Part shown: in pieces, positions 1-11,953 of the stretch
Position numbering within the stretch: position 1 is the stretch's first letter
How the letters are laid out: each line of letters begins with the position of its first letter
Assembly (NCBI GenBank): GCA_017506865.1
Contig: JAFCMP010000002.1
Span: forward strand, 930,001-994,000
Origin: Tribonema minus
Lineage: Eukaryota; Sar; Xanthophyceae; Tribonematales; Tribonemataceae
DNA: 64,000 bases
Reading direction: 5' to 3'
Translations under genes and position numbers: made by a program
The notes under the pieces: model-generated
What the model saw: the letters and a program-made list of their open reading frames with translations, nothing else
Told to the model about the DNA's origin: nothing
Databases searched by the model: none

Positions 1-360
1 ATACATACATCCTTCCGTGCGCGCGTGGCTTCGCGTCGCGCCTGCACCCCAGCATCACAGTCAGCATCATCACTGAGTTTTGGCAACGATACACAAACCT
101 CTCAAGTACTTCAGTACGACTTACCAGCATGAATATGTACACACATACTCCTCCGTGCGTGCAGCTTTGCGCTGGGCTTGCGAGCCACAATCATAGTCAG
201 CGTCATCGCTGAATGTGGCCACAATACAGAATTCAGGGGATACTAGCATGTAAGTAGTACTTGAGTACATGCATACTCCTCAGTGCGTGCAGCCTCGTGC
301 TGGGCCTGCACGCCCCAGGACAACAGACAGCGCCACCACTGAGCAAGGCCATGCTACAGA
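1..360. repeat. Three tandem units of about 130 bp
   Basis: Three related units start near 1, 137 and 263. Each carries a core like CTCCTCMGTGCGTGCAG, then a GCGCTGGGCYTGC-type stretch, then CAGTCAGCRTCATCRCTGA and a sequence ending near AATACAG. The units have diverged by substitutions and small indels. No coding frame is conserved between them, so this is treated as non-coding tandem duplication, possibly in an intron of the gene whose exons start at 1283. Confidence 0.6.
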
Positions 361-1282
361 GTATAGGCTGAGCAACAAAAAAAAAAAGCGCTCCTACGCA
401 TATGAAGCAAGAAGTATGCTCTCACATTTGGAATGTTTTTACGAAAACAAATCAGCTTCCGCGGATTAGGGCTGCATTTTTATTACACACATAGGTCACG
501 GCCCTAACCCTAGTCGTTCCCAAGCGGCGCTGACCTGTTCCGCAACCTTTGCCAGTGCCACCCTCTCGTGGCGCTCTGCATCTGCCCTCTCAGCCTCAGC
601 TCTGAGACAGACACAAACACAATTGGGTTAGGTTTAGGGTAAGAATCAGAGGCAGACACTGACACCATCAGAACCAGACACCAACAACGACGGCAAGGGT
701 CAGGATCAGAACTAGGGGTAGTGTTAGCTCTGAGGCGGACACGACACAAATGGGGGTTGGGACAAGGAATACACTTAGGGTTCAGGCTTAGGCCAGCCCT
801 GAGGCAAAACAGAGCTCAATCAGGGTTAGGGCAAGGACGAGGGTTAAACTAGGGCTAGCTGTGAGGCGGACACTGCTACATTCACAGGCAATCGATGCAA
901 CCTTTTGAAGAGGGTTACAGCGAGGGCTAGGGTGGAAGCACGTCAACTCAAGGGTGAAGAATGAAGGCAGCGGGGTCTCTACTACTGCCTCACAGCGCGC
1001 GCAACATGCCAAGAGTAGTGCATGCAAAGTGGTACCTTGGTTACTCCAGTTTGGGAGACTGACATTCTGTTCTGCGCCACGTCATACACACACATATGCA
1101 AGCTGAGTAGTTCACATATGCAAGTTGGAATAGCTTTATCCCAGATTGGCGTGCTGTCAGCGCCGCACTCAACACACATACGTGCACAGAGCGCACGCTC
1201 CCAGCGCAACACAACACACGCACACAAAGAACTCGCTCAGACAGTTGTGGTTGAAGTTGTGCTCCAGGTTCAGACAACTCAC
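361..1282. other. No gene seen; degenerate GTTAGGG-rich sequence
   Basis: Scattered GGGTTAGG and GTTAGGGT fragments occur (for example near 625, 775, 825 and 845), with no regular array and no convincing exon. If the coiled-coil gene continues to the left, this would be intronic. Confidence 0.4.
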
Positions 1283-4200
1283 CTGGCCCGTGCGGCGTCT
1301 ATCTGCTGCTGCCGTATCCTCCTTTCCTCTGCGTGCCGCTCCTGGATCTTTGCGCGCGCGGCCGCCTGAAGGTGGCAGTTACAGGTGGCAGTTACAGGGG
1401 GGATGCAGACGTGAGTCGCGAGCCAGTGTGAGGCAGTATCGATAGGTTCAAGTTTAGCAGGGGTCAGAGCTGCGCACTGCAACAGAAGGGCCTGCCAGGA
1501 TTGTTCTGAAGGCGGTACTCCAGGGCTGGAATTGTTAGGGTTTGGGTTAGGCTTAGGGTTAGGGTTAGGGTTACCCTAACCCTAACCCGGGGCACATGGA
1601 CCACGCAGTGAGTGTTGATGTTATTTGCTTGTTGATGCTTATTGATATCTCGGCACTTAGGGTTAGGGTTAGGGTTAGGGTTAGGGTTAAAGTTAGGTAT
1701 CTCGGCACTATCGGCGGCGGCGCTGGGTCTCGGCTTCACCCTCAGGGGCAACGTTAGAGTTAGAGCCAGGGTCAGGGATAGAATAACAGATGCAGATGGG
1801 GCTAGTGGCCTGCGGGTCGCGCTCGGCTGCGTCGTGGTAGCGTTCGCATCAGGGTAGGCATCAGCATTTTAAAAATCAGGGCTATCACTAGGGTTAGATG
1901 CAAGGGTCAGAGGTGAGGTTAGGGTTGGCACCTGCTTGGCGTCCCACTGGCGGCGGCGTTCCGCCTGCGCATCGAGCTCGTCTTTGGTGTGTAGGATTCA
2001 CACCCGGTTACGTATTGAGATTAGAGTTAGGGTTAGGGCTATGGTTAGATACAAGACTCAGAGTTTGAGGTAAGTGGGGCTAGGGCCAGGGGCTAGGGTT
2101 ACGTCAGGGTTAGGGTTAGGGTTAGCACCTGCTCTGCGTCCCACTGACGCCGGCGCTCTGCCTGCGCATCGAGCTCGGCTTGGCGCTCGAGGGCCGCCTG
2201 CTGCTCGCGGCTCATGTGGTCCCGCACCTGCCGGGACAGGCGCACCGATGTCAATCACATTGTTAGGTTTGAGCTTCAGGTTGTGGTTAGAGCTTTGCGT
2301 CAGGGGAGAGTAGGGTTAGGGTTAAGTCATGCGGTCCTACACGTGCCACAAGAGGCGCATTGCCAGGTTGAGCTTCAGGTTGGGGTTTGACTAAGTAGGG
2401 TTAGCCTGCTGCTCGCGGCTCATGTGGTCCCGGACCTGTCAGGACATTCGCACGGACATCAATTACAGTATGGCTCGTGAGTCATGCAGATGTGATGGGT
2501 CGCCATTCATGAATGCACCGACATCAACCAACTACGGAGTGGTTCGTGAATTACGCAGAAGTGTAATGATGGGTGGCTATTCATCAAGGCCCATGTCATC
2601 GTGCACACCTGCCAGATTGACCTTCAGGTTAGAGCTAGGGTATAAAGGGTCAGGTGGTGCTGCTCGTGCCAGACGGACGTAGGCGCGCCTGCTCCAATGA
2701 AATAGCAAGGGGGTAGGTAGGTACGGCTGGGGGAGCATAGGTATACCTTTCTGCTGCGCTGGTGCTCCAGCGCTGAAACAGCAAGGGGATAGGTACCCAA
2801 GACCAGGAGGTACGTAGGTAATACCTGTCCTCTGAGCTGGTGGCGCATACTACTACAGCAAGGGGGCAAGTAGGTGAGGCCAGGGGGTATGTGGGTGTAG
2901 TTGTGGACTTGTAATTACAAATACTCCGTCCTATGTATTGCATTTCCAGGGTTTACGCCCATGCAGCAGCTGAGCCTGCAAGGAGGTGCACCTGTCCGCT
3001 GAGCTGGCAACGCAGGCATACTGCTCCAGCGCTAAATTAGCAAGGGGTACGTGCGCAAGGCCGGGGGGTACGTAGGTATACCTGTCCGCTGAGCTGGTGA
3101 CGCAGGCGCGCCTGCTCCAGCGCCGCGCGCATCTTTTTGCGCGCCTGCGTGTCCTCAAACTCAATCTGCGCATAATCAGAGGAACGGTGCAGAATGTTCC
3201 AGCAGCGCAGGTTTAGATGCACCAGCAGGAAGGCACCAATTGATCAAAGAGGCTTTGCCCAATGGCGAGGATGCAATGCAGGTGGATTTGAAAGACAGGC
3301 TACTTGAATGAGTGGTGATTGGCGCAGCGAACGCTCTCCCTCCCTTGCGAAAGTCTATGTGCGCTCTGCCTTTTGCTTTTGCATGCTAGGGGGGGGGGGG
3401 ATGAGAGTATCTGCTATCCCCCTTTGAGTCACAAGTGCGAGAGCACCAGGTGTGAACTCTCGATGAACAGTCATCCTGACCGCATGGGCTTGCAGGCTGC
3501 CACGAGGTGCTTCAGAACTACGCATGAAGCTCCCTGCTGTGCCACATCAAGGGTTAGTGGTTTAGGGTTGGGGTTATGGTTTGATGTAGGGCTAGGGTTA
3601 GGGTGAGCGAAAGTCGCATGCCATGCATACATACATACGCACTGTGCCCCAACCGTCCGTATACGCGTACCAGTGTCACACTTCAGACTTATAGCCTTGT
3701 CAAGACCGCGTGTATGCTATAGCACAACCATATATACTTCAACGTGTACTTCAACATGAAAGTGTCTTGAACGACCTTTTACTGCGTGATTCGAGCTGCC
3801 AGGTCATGTCAAAAGCAGCCCGTCAGCCGCGCCTGCCAAAGTACCTCATTTTCTACTTCAACAAATACTTGAAATACAGGTTGATGCGTCGCCTGCTTGG
3901 CCATGTCAAAGGCACGCCAGTCGCGTGCGAGATCGTCCGCGCTGCCAGAGGCACTGCCACGGTACTCGAGGACTTGTGTCCATACAGGTCTCAAGGAAGG
4001 CCCAATGTCCTATGCAATTGTAACATTTACTCCCCCACGCAGCAGCCTCGTCTGCACTGCGCCCTCAGACTGCCACAGAACTTCGACGTATAAACTTAAC
4101 ATTCAGAGGTCAACTGGTGCGTCACCTGCTTGGCCATGTCGAAGGCACGCCAGTCGCGTGCGAGATCGTCCGCGCTTGCGCCCGCGCTGCCGCCCCTGGC

Positions 4201-6206
4201 GTCGCCGGCGCTGCCGCCCATATGCTGCGATTTCAATTGTGAAGTTTGAGCCAGCGTATTTCATGTCAGCAGCAATCATTTGAGGGGGCTTGGCTGTAGC
4301 ATAGTTGTCAAGTTTAAGGCAGCGCACTTCATGTCAGTGGTAATCATATGACTGCGGGCTTGGTTAAGGGTTGAGATTGAGGTTCGGAACTGGCGCCTCT
4401 AAGAAGAGTTTTGTGCAGGGTGTGCGCGTGCCACGGATGAAGTACGAGCAGAGAGGAGGCGACGCTCCTCTATGGGGATGGGTAATGTATGGCGTGAGCG
4501 CTCTGCAGCACTGTCAGTTCTCACTTGTGCTCTCATCTCAACCTGCGCAACTCTGATTGATGCGTGCAGAGTGGCGAGGCAATGCATCAGGGTCGTCAAC
4601 TGCAGTCTAAGTGGGCACCAAAGAAAACTTGTGTGCGCCAGGGGCTCCATGCATCCAGAGCTTTTGAGTGTTCTTACAACGGCCACTCACGCTGTCATCT
4701 CAACCTGCGCGAGTTGAACTGCTGCGTGCAGAGTGGAGTGACGATGCAACGATCGCAGGCACCTGCGCTGATGTACGCCCGCTAACTGGTCAATCCCCTG
4801 ACAAATCAGGACAACTGTCGTCCCTGCAGATTTTGTATCATCCTTAAATCCCACTCTCCCCCTGGCTGCGGCAGCAACTGCGCAAGCTGGCGTGCCAGCT
4901 ATGCTCTGGAGGCCTACACGACAGAGCCTTGGTCAAGAAGTACGACTTGCGCTCCCGCCACATTTTGCGCAAGCTCTCTTCAACATCCTGAGTCCTTGTG
5001 CTTCAACATCTTGAGTACTCGTGCTCACTGACACGGTCTTACACTCTTGGATGTACTGTTTTCTGCATGGTCTTGTGCTTGAAGACACAGTCACAGACTG
5101 GTAATGTATTCTCACCATCTGATCGCTCCCGCTTGACCCCCCCTGGAGGCCCCCGCTGCCAACTCCCCCCCGTTGCGCCCCCCCTCGCCCTCCCCCTGCG
5201 GCAGTGCTCACCCCATACATACCCTTCACATGCGCCTCCAGCTCAGCTAGGTCGGCGGCGGAGGGTTGAAGTTGGCGCTTGAAGAGATCCGCCACCGCCG
5301 CCTCCACTGCGTGCTCATGCCTGTAGTAAAAGAGGATTGCATATGCTCAAAATTGAATGGTAAGGCAGGCATTATTGCATGTCGTGAACTCGCCTGCATC
5401 AGTTGTATACCGTCCGTCCGTTGCGGCAAAATGCGCGGAGCAAGGCAGCTCCTGGTGCGTCACATGATCCTTGTAGTTGCAAGTTGATGTCGACAGTCCA
5501 TTTGTGCTCTGTTCAGTGCATACTCATCCTCAATAAAGCGTCATACTGAGCACTGAACAGCAAGAAGAGCATTCTGCAGTTTCTCGCATTTCAACGCAAC
5601 AGTTGTATCTGTAGGACGGGGTGGGAAGAAAGGTGGTGATGCTCGATCGACACCTTTGCTTTTTCCACTAGTCAGCGACGTGCTGCTGCGTAATCTGCCG
5701 CATTTCAGTTTTGATCTTTGCAGCAGTTGAGTGTCTTGATGTTCCAAACAGGCCATGAAGCTTACATAAAAGAAGTTCAGCACCACCACGAAAACACCAT
5801 TGCACACCCCAAACAATTGCGGCAGCGTCAGTCCCAGGCTGAGTGAAGGAGCATGATTGCTCACCTGGTTCCGTACTGCGCCACGAGTGTCTTGACTAAA
5901 GTGGCGGATTGCCGAGCGGCCTTCTCTTTGATCATCTCCCTTTTCTGTAGTGCCTCCAGCTTCTTGCGCTGCGCCGGCTGCTTGAAAGAGAAAAAAACAC
6001 GCACATGACATGTGAAGCAAGCACGAGGCGGCCAGCAAATGAGCCAGCGTGCGCAAAATAATACCTGAGGAAGGGCACAAAACACGACTGGTATGGTTGA
6101 CATAGGCTTCAGACGTCACGATGCATGCAGTTGAAAGAATGACTTGGCCCATCGCCTCAGCGGCAGAATCCGTACGTACCGAAGTCTGCGGGCGCATGCT
6201 CGCCAT
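1283..6206 (-). CDS. Cilium-type coiled-coil protein, seven exons, 3' end not in window
   Basis: Exons read from high to low coordinates: 6206-6180, 5980-5865, 5320-5212, 4224-4126, 3165-3082, 2227-2129 and 1365-1283. Every junction is GT-AG and every phase agrees (0, 2, 0, 0, 0, 0, then phase 2 open), giving 205 residues so far. The ATG at 6206 has A at -3 and G at +4, with an in-frame TAA upstream. Exon 2 is Lys-rich (KKLEALQKREMIK). Exon 3 is a helical stretch ending in LEAHVKGMYG. Exon 4 has a Gly/Ala/Ser linker, then DLARDWRAFDMAKQ. Exons 5-7 form a charged heptad-like coil with HQLSGQ, AELDAQAERRRQWD and ERRIRQQQI. The pattern of a W-containing segment followed by QVR and a RxxQI coil resembles flagellar TPH-type proteins. 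That family assignment is inference; the splice model is seen in the sequence. Several exon ends recur as extra copies in the introns. Confidence 0.8.
1553..1690. repeat. Interstitial telomeric repeats, partly head-to-head
   Basis: At 1553-1588 a TTAGGG run turns directly into CCCTAA repeats, making an inverted junction. About 70 bases later (1657-1690) there is a second TTAGGG run of more than five units. Shorter runs follow near 2028, 2107 and 2310. All lie in introns of the coiled-coil gene, so they are interstitial and not a chromosome end. Confidence 0.85.
1932..1990 (-). repeat. Donor-side copy of coiled-coil exon 6
   Basis: On the minus strand this copies the last third of exon 6 (DELDAQAERRRQWD, then AAGCAG) followed by GTGCC, as in the true donor at 2129-2128. 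It lies about 200 bases downstream of the real exon end. The reading frame is preserved and the last residues differ only slightly (AKQ against AEQ). Confidence 0.8.
2330..2440 (-). repeat. Acceptor-side copies of coiled-coil exon 6
   Basis: At 2435-2406 the minus strand reads CAG, then GTCCGGGACCACATGAG and GAGCAGCAGGC, a near-perfect copy of the start of exon 6 (VRDHMSREQQA) with its own AG, breaking off into TTAGGG-like sequence. A more decayed copy (CACGTGTAGGACCGCATGA) lies at about 2330-2370. Both are upstream of the real acceptor at 2228. Confidence 0.75.
2655..3060 (-). repeat. Four donor-side copies of coiled-coil exon 5
   Basis: Downstream of the real exon end at 3082, four further copies of the exon tail and donor occur, ending at 2992, 2825, 2747 and near 2660. 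They keep GCGCTGGAGCA at the start, CAGCTCAGCGGACAG-like sequence before the GT, and about 50 bases of intron (GTATACCTACGTACC and CCCTTGCTA). The copy at 2992 has a one-base deletion relative to the exon, so it is frameshifted. Confidence 0.8.
3886..3990 (-). repeat. Donor-side copy of coiled-coil exon 4
   Basis: The minus strand repeats the last half of exon 4 (SADDLARDWRAFDMAKQ) followed by GCGACG instead of the real GTGACG. The copied donor is therefore broken (GC). It lies about 230 bases downstream of the real exon end at 4126. Confidence 0.8.
4238..4760. repeat. Two intron tandem duplications
   Basis: A unit of about 65 bases at 4238-4295 (AAGTTTGAGCCAGCG, then TTTCATGTCAGCAGC) recurs at 4305-4362. 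A longer unit around 4530-4600 (TCTCATCTCAACCTGCGC, then GCGTGCAGAGTGG) recurs around 4695-4745. Both lie in the intron between exons 3 and 4 of the coiled-coil gene. No coding sense is evident. Confidence 0.6.
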
Positions 6207-6259
6207 GATCACTGAGTCGGCTGCTTCTGCGGAAGCTGACGATGAGTCAGGATGCAGTT

Positions 6260-7330
6260 ACCAACTTAAGCACTGCGAACGAAAGCCGCTTCTCTCACCC
6301 TAGGGCAGGCCCCGAAAAATGCCGTTACGGTCCCGGGACCCAGGATTGTCACTCATAAGGCAGTGCTCAGGACATCCTCTTCGAGCTTTGCTTCATGTGC
6401 ATACCCCCCGATGCCATGTAATGTGTAGTGGGCCTGGAAGTGGAGAAGGTGGCCCATAGACAATGCATCAAGAGTCACTTGCTTCAACCCAGCATGAAGG
6501 CGTCCGAGGGTCCCGACTGTGGCACACCAACATAGCGCCGGCTGCTGCCAATCAAGCATACCTCTTCAGGACCACCGCAGCTGCACCCACAAAAAGCTGC
6601 ACCTGATATGCAAACAATGATTTGCGCAGGAGGCTTTCAACTGTGGCGTTGCTGAGCAGTATTCCCAAGACAACCTCTGCCAACATGGGCACGACTAGCC
6701 AAAGCTGACTTAATGTCAGCAACATTGCCTTGCAGCGAGTTCTTAAGCACCATCCCCAAGGGACTTGTCATACTCGCTGTCGTAATGAACTGAGTTCTTG
6801 TTCTTGCAGCCGTAATTTGATCGGCTTGCATTTATACGCTATAAGCGAGGCTGGCCTCCTGGTGTGTACCAATAGTCTTGTTGTACAGAGGGACACAATT
6901 TACGCTATACTCAACGCCATAATGACCTACCTTATTCCCCCCCCCCCCCCCCCTTCCCCCATCTACGCCTTGCTCTGCAAGCTCTGGCTTTGCAGTTCAT
7001 GTCCCGCGGAAGGCACCACAAATATGTGTCCTGAAAGTATGCACCTTCGAAAGCCGGCCGTGCGATTGCTTCCTCAGCCTCAGTGGCCCAGGTTGGTGAG
7101 GGTGTGATGTGAGTACGTATGGACTTGTATTTATAAAGGCCCAAGGGAGGCCGGGTTGCCTATGCAATCGAAAAGCTTGCGTCAACGCAGCAGCCTAGTC
7201 TGCGCTGTGCCCTAGGAGCTTGGATACCGGCGCCGCAACACAGCCCAGCATTCGCGCTCCACGTGTGTACGCCATGACGCGCTCCGCCAACTCCTGCGCC
7301 AGCGATATGCTCAGCTCAATGTGGATCTGA
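6260..7330. other. No gene recognised
   Basis: This stretch has only short unsupported ORFs and a run of about 20 C at 6936-6954. It separates the start of the coiled-coil gene from the decayed retroelement. Confidence 0.4.
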
Positions 7331-7337
7331 CGCTTAG

Positions 7338-9249
7338 CTAACCCGGCCTTGCGTAACACATCTGCCTTCCCCCCCCCTGAGCACAGTGCTGAGTGCATTG
7401 CCAACTCCTTAACAAAATACTTGTCTGCTTGCCCAGCCGTCCGTACGACTCCTGCACGAATGGCACAAAAGCCCAAGATGACGTCAAGGTGCCGGTGTGG
7501 TGCTTGACCTTCGCGTCCTCCCCCACCCCAGCAGCATAGCCGTCCGTGTTCGAGGCATTTGTTTTGCCTGTCAGGTACGAGCTCGCCGTGGGCGCGCGCA
7601 CACTTGTGTTTAGCACTAGTCCCTTGTTACGGTATGCACTGCTAAAGTGCAGACACCCTGGGTCAATGACTGTGTCCGCCCGATACCCTGTTAACTTGAA
7701 GACGCTAGCGTCCTCATTGCGGACAATAGAGACATGGTGCTGTCTCAAGATGCGCTGCAGGCACCGCTTTTGGGCAGTGTGTGTCGCGTTGTGCCCCCGT
7801 ATGTGCTGGCTGGGGCAGCTGATCGCATGCGTGGAGGTGGGGCTCACGTCACTGCACCGCCATGGGCACACCTCGCCCTGTATGCCCCACCCGTCTATAA
7901 TGATTGCAACCAAAATCATCGTGGCTGCTGCCATACTGGACATGGGCGCCGCACCCGGGCGGTCATTGGCAGCGGGTGGCACGCTCATCCACGCCATTGC
8001 CCCGGACGCACGCTGGCTGCGCAGCTGCGCCAGGACCCGCGCGCTAGCCTGTTGGCGGCGGCGGCTGGTGTCGCGCGAGTCACCAACAAGTGCAGCCTGC
8101 GTCGGCTTGCCCACGACACCAGCCGAGGCAGCCTCTAGGTCCTCCACCAGGCAATCCTCGTATTGACGTCGAAGAACATTTGAAAGGCCGGCTTGTAGTC
8201 CGTGCGTGAAGTGACCGTGCCGGCGGCGGGGCACTACCTTCCTGCAGATCTCGTCAGCATAGGCCTCCCAGTCGTCGTCGTCGTCCTCCTGCCCGCCGCT
8301 GCAGCTGCTGTCTTCCGCGCTAGTTTGTGTTTTAGCGGGCGTGGAAGAGGCAGCAGCCGCGGCAGCGGCTTGAGGGCCAGATGCGGTCGCCGCCGCAGCG
8401 GCCGCCTCGGCGCCAGGCACAATGCCGTGGGTGTGTGGGGGCTGGCTCAGTGGTCACCGTCTCCGTGACGGCAGTTGCGGCGTAGATCGCTTGCACCGCA
8501 GTGGGGAGCGTCGACGCTGCGGCCGTCGTATCTGCTGCCCACCGTAGCAACGATGCTGGGAGCTGCTCGGCCACAGCTGTGCGTGATTTTTTGCCGCCAT
8601 CAGATGTCAGCGCTCGCGTAGAGCGTCGCACGGCCTCGATGATTGGCGGCAGTCCCTGGTCCTCGCGTATTGCGCATGAGTGCTGCGCGAACCAGGTGAC
8701 TGCGCCGTGTTCGTCAGTGCCGAGCCTCAGGGCCCCTGCTGCCACAGTGGCATGAATTATTGCCGGCCGCAGTTTTGTGCATGCCTGGACCGTGTATGCG
8801 GCTGGTGCCAGTAGCCCCAAAAGCGGCATGCCCAGACCGCCTCGTCGCTGCGGCAACCGTGACGCCCGCAGTGGCACTGCGATGTCCGTGAGTTCTGGCG
8901 GGCCCAAGCGCGGCAATACCAGCACCGTGACGCTGCCACTGCTGGCTTCCTCATTGTCACCAGCAGTGCAGGCGGCCAGTAGGTGTGACTTCATGGCTGC
9001 CGCGGTAGCGCAGCCGTGCAGGTGCAGCATGCGTTCGAGCGTCCATGCACAGAACCCGTCAAACGCGTGCAACCATGTCTCACTCAAAGCTGTGTCAACG
9101 ACCCGAGCTAAGAAGCCCATGCGCTTCGTCAGTGACCTGCGCAGAATGAACTGTGCTGCCTGTAGGTGATGCCGCGCCATTCCAGCTAGCTGCCACGACA
9201 ATCGCCATGTCCCTGCGTCAACAAGATGCCTGCTCATGGCAGCATGCAC
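7338..9249 (-). pseudogene. Retroelement C-terminus: GGLGM box, zinc finger, RLE remnant
   Basis: Positions 9249-8332 carry LPQRRGGLGMPLLG, the thumb-side box typical of this RT class. The frame changes near 8340-8420. The second ORF has a CPWRC...HAISCP..H..GHN zinc finger, then a PD-(D/E)XK-like pair: YRADTVIDPG, followed by LVLNTSV. Related elements have D where this copy has N (AAC codon), so a presumed metal-binding residue of the nuclease is lost. This fits the broken RT upstream. Confidence 0.75.
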
Positions 9250-9255
9250 ATACTA

Positions 9256-10231
9256 TTAGGCTGGGTGCCCTACCGGTACCCCGACCGACGTAAAGCCCTG
9301 AATGGATTCTGGCATGGTGGCGTCCACAAACGGTATGTCAAGGGCGCGCAGGCGTGCTCTGGCCGCTTCATCAAACACTGTGCCGCGCATGGCGATGGCC
9401 AGCGACTCGGACTTGTCTGGTCGAACGCGTAGGCCCCCTGCCGCAAGCCGGCGGATCACCTCTGCCACCCCAGCGGCCGCTGCATCATCGAACTAGGCAG
9501 CTTGCAGCACGTTGAGGTCATCCAGGAAAGCGCAGTGCGGGGCTGGCGGTTCCGCTGTGCTGTGGCCGTAGGCCGGCATACTGCCGGGCGTCGCATTCAC
9601 TCCATCAGGGTAGAAGAGTATACTATAGGAAGGCCGCTGCCACTGCAAAGTACAGCGGCCCTAGAGGGTCCCCTTGCTGGCACCCTAGGTGGGAGCAGAT
9701 AATGCGAGCTTCACCGTTCACCTCCACTCGCATCTCTGGGGCAGTGTCACCACAGTATACGGAGTCCGACTCAAAGTGCGGGAGCAGCTCCGGACAGAAG
9801 AGCATAAGCCCCCGCACAATGGCGGCGCGATCCACACTGTTAAATGCGTTCGCACAGTCCAGCTGGATTGTGGTGCCATACAGCTCGTGCCACACGCGCG
9901 CGCGCGCTGCCACATGCTCGACGCCAGACCGGTATCCTACTACTAGGCCAAACTGCGACATGGAGGCCAGCAGCCGCCGGGCCGATGTTTTGCCCTTGAC
10001 ACTCCGTGCCGCTGTGGACCCGAGGAGTCTGCGCCAGACACTGTAGCAGGCGATCGGACGCCGCTTCTGTCCTATGCCTGAGAGGGCCGCGGCGCGGAGA
10101 AGCCGTAGGAGGGAATTATTTGAAACAATCCGCCAATTCTTGGAGGGCACCACGGGTTTGAGGCCGGCGGACACGCCCTGAGAAATTGTCCAGAGGCCGA
10201 AAAAGGGTTGATACCTTTTACACTTTTTCAA
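9256..10231 (-). pseudogene. Reverse transcriptase domain, broken
   Basis: Motif A is TIQLDCANAFNSVDR and motif B is GCQQGDPLGPLYFA. The frame then shifts near 9610. The catalytic box reads AFLDDLNVL at about 9528-9505, so the usual Y/F-x-D-D aspartates are present. A TAG stop follows at 9495-9493, and after it the frame continues to GVPVG near 9256. The two aspartates survive, but the stop and frameshift make a functional polymerase very unlikely. Confidence 0.85.
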
Positions 10232-10335
10232 AATTTAAACTACAACATCCTCTCCGCGATCCGGGAAAATGTTGTACTTCAAGTTGAAGTTGAAGTTGAA
10301 GTTGAAATGAAAATTGAAGTTACCAAATCCTGAAG

Positions 10336-11700
10336 TTATCCGTTGTGGCAGACTTTCATAAAATCGAAATGTGTGAGGCCTCGATCGAGCCCATCGGCAA
10401 TTACCCAGGACGCCCACGCCTGCCGAAACCTCGTGGCGTGTCTTGATAATTCGCGGATTGTATCAAAAAATCCCCTCCTCCGTTGCGATTGCTCCGGCAG
10501 CAGTCCGGGCTCAACAAGCAGCGTCGTGAACACCTTGGCCAGGTGATGGGCGAATGCCGGTTCCATCACATCTGATTCTGAATCACCAGCTAGTCCTGGC
10601 GAGGCACTGCCCACGGGGCGGGTGGCTGCTTTCACTGGTGCACCAGGCCCAGCGGCCATCAAGAGGTGTTCATAGCATAGGCTGTCCAGCCCTCCTGCCT
10701 TCCCCGCCCCTGCTGCGGACAAGGTCGACAGTATGTCTGTCGCCTCCGCCTCGAGGCGCCGTCCGGCTGCGCTGGCAGCATCCTCAGGCCTATCGCTGTG
10801 ATCATGCGCCTGACCCGATTCGAAGACAGGACTGCCGCTGCCAGCGGGCCCGGCGGTCGTTGCCACCCCTGCGCTGTGCCAGCAGTGCCGCCGGGCGTCG
10901 CGTACCAGGCCGCGCACTTGCTCCATTGGCGTATCGACTACCCCCGGCCGGGTGCCAGTTTCAGGGTGCTTTGCTGCTAGCACCTGTGCCGTGACCTCGT
11001 CTGCTGGGGCGCATGCTTCGCGCGCCTCTAGTCGTGCGGCAGCCAGGCCTACCCCCCGTCGCTTGCCTGAGAGGGCAGCGCATGCTGTTTGCTGCCTGGA
11101 GTCAGCCTCCGTCCAGTCGGCATCGAAATTCGTTTGTGCCGACGCCGTAGCTGCGTTGTTTGGTTTGGGGGCCCGCAGCGCCGCTGCTGCTGACAGCGTC
11201 TTTCTCAGTAGCTCCGCAAACTTTAAGTCGCCAGACAGCAACGCTGCCAGCCGGGCCGCAGGCGGCATACCGGTTCCCTCCGGTTGCCTACCAAAGGCCA
11301 TTGCTGCTAGCAGGTGCAGCAGCCTGTGGCCGCGCTGCACTAGAGTCTGAGAAACCTGATGAGCAAACGCCCCTGCACCATGGTGGAGGCGCACCCGTGC
11401 CGCCTCACGTGCACTGTCTGTGGCGTCCGCCAGTAGTCGTGTGGCGTGCTCCACTAGCCGTGCCCACTGGGTGCACTGCAGCTGAGTGCGGAAGGGGTTG
11501 GCAGTCGTGGTGAACCGCAGCAGCAGTAGATCCGCCTCATTGGTATGGTCAAGTGCGTGGACGACCGAGGGCGTCGAGAGGTCCCAAGCCAGGGATGCTC
11601 GTGCCTGGGGCTTTGAGGGCCTGCCACTGGTGGTGGTGGTCGGGGGGCCCCGGGCGGTGACGCGGCATCGTCCGGCGGGTCCACGTCCATGTCCGCCCAT
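10336..11700 (-). pseudogene. N-terminal part of decayed retroelement ORF2
   Basis: This is a 454-codon open stretch rich in Ala, Arg and Gly, ending just before the insertion at 10235-10335. A segment near the end (AGKAGGLDSLCYEHLL) resembles the start of an RT domain, where the intact element has AAGPSGLRNSHLQQ. The first in-frame ATG is at 11700; the minus strand upstream to 11953 is Arg/Pro-rich and its role is unclear. Confidence 0.65.
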
Positions 11701-11953
11701 CCCACGGCCGTCCCGTAGGGGGGGCTGCTGTCCTGCAGCCTCAGGCTGTCAGACTGAGTGCGGCTGCCGGCGCTGCCAGGCGGTGCCGCAGCAGCTGCCG
11801 TTCGGCGCCGGCGTTGCGCGCCGGTTGCCGTGGCCGCCGGGCGTTTCTTGCTGGACCTCGAGTTGGCAGCGCCACTAGCCGGCAGCGCCGGTGGCTTTGG
11901 AGGTGTCGTTGTGGCAGCCCCCGCCGCCGCGGCCGCGCCGTCGCTACCCGCAC

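Larger units (their letters stand above)
7338..11953 (-). mobile_element. Decayed non-LTR retrotransposon (RT plus restriction-like endonuclease)
   Basis: Several minus-strand ORFs in different frames together match the order of the intact element at 24-31 kb: an N-terminal Ala-rich part (11700-10336), reverse transcriptase (10231 to about 9256), thumb and linker with a GGLGM box (9249-8332), and a C-terminal zinc finger with a restriction-like endonuclease (8420-7338). Breaks include an insertion at about 10235-10335 containing a GAAGTT run, a frameshift near 9610, an in-frame TAG at 9495-9493, a stop near 9255 and a frame change between 8332 and 8420. It is not a recent copy of the 24-31 kb element, because identity is limited to motifs. 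Confidence 0.85.

Noticed and set aside
1553-1690. Chromosome end
   Set aside because: The telomeric repeats are short, partly inverted and lie in introns of a gene that continues on both sides.
5541-6212. 223-codon minus-strand ORF
   Set aside because: It reads through two introns of the coiled-coil gene; the spliced frame gives a coherent coil while this frame does not.
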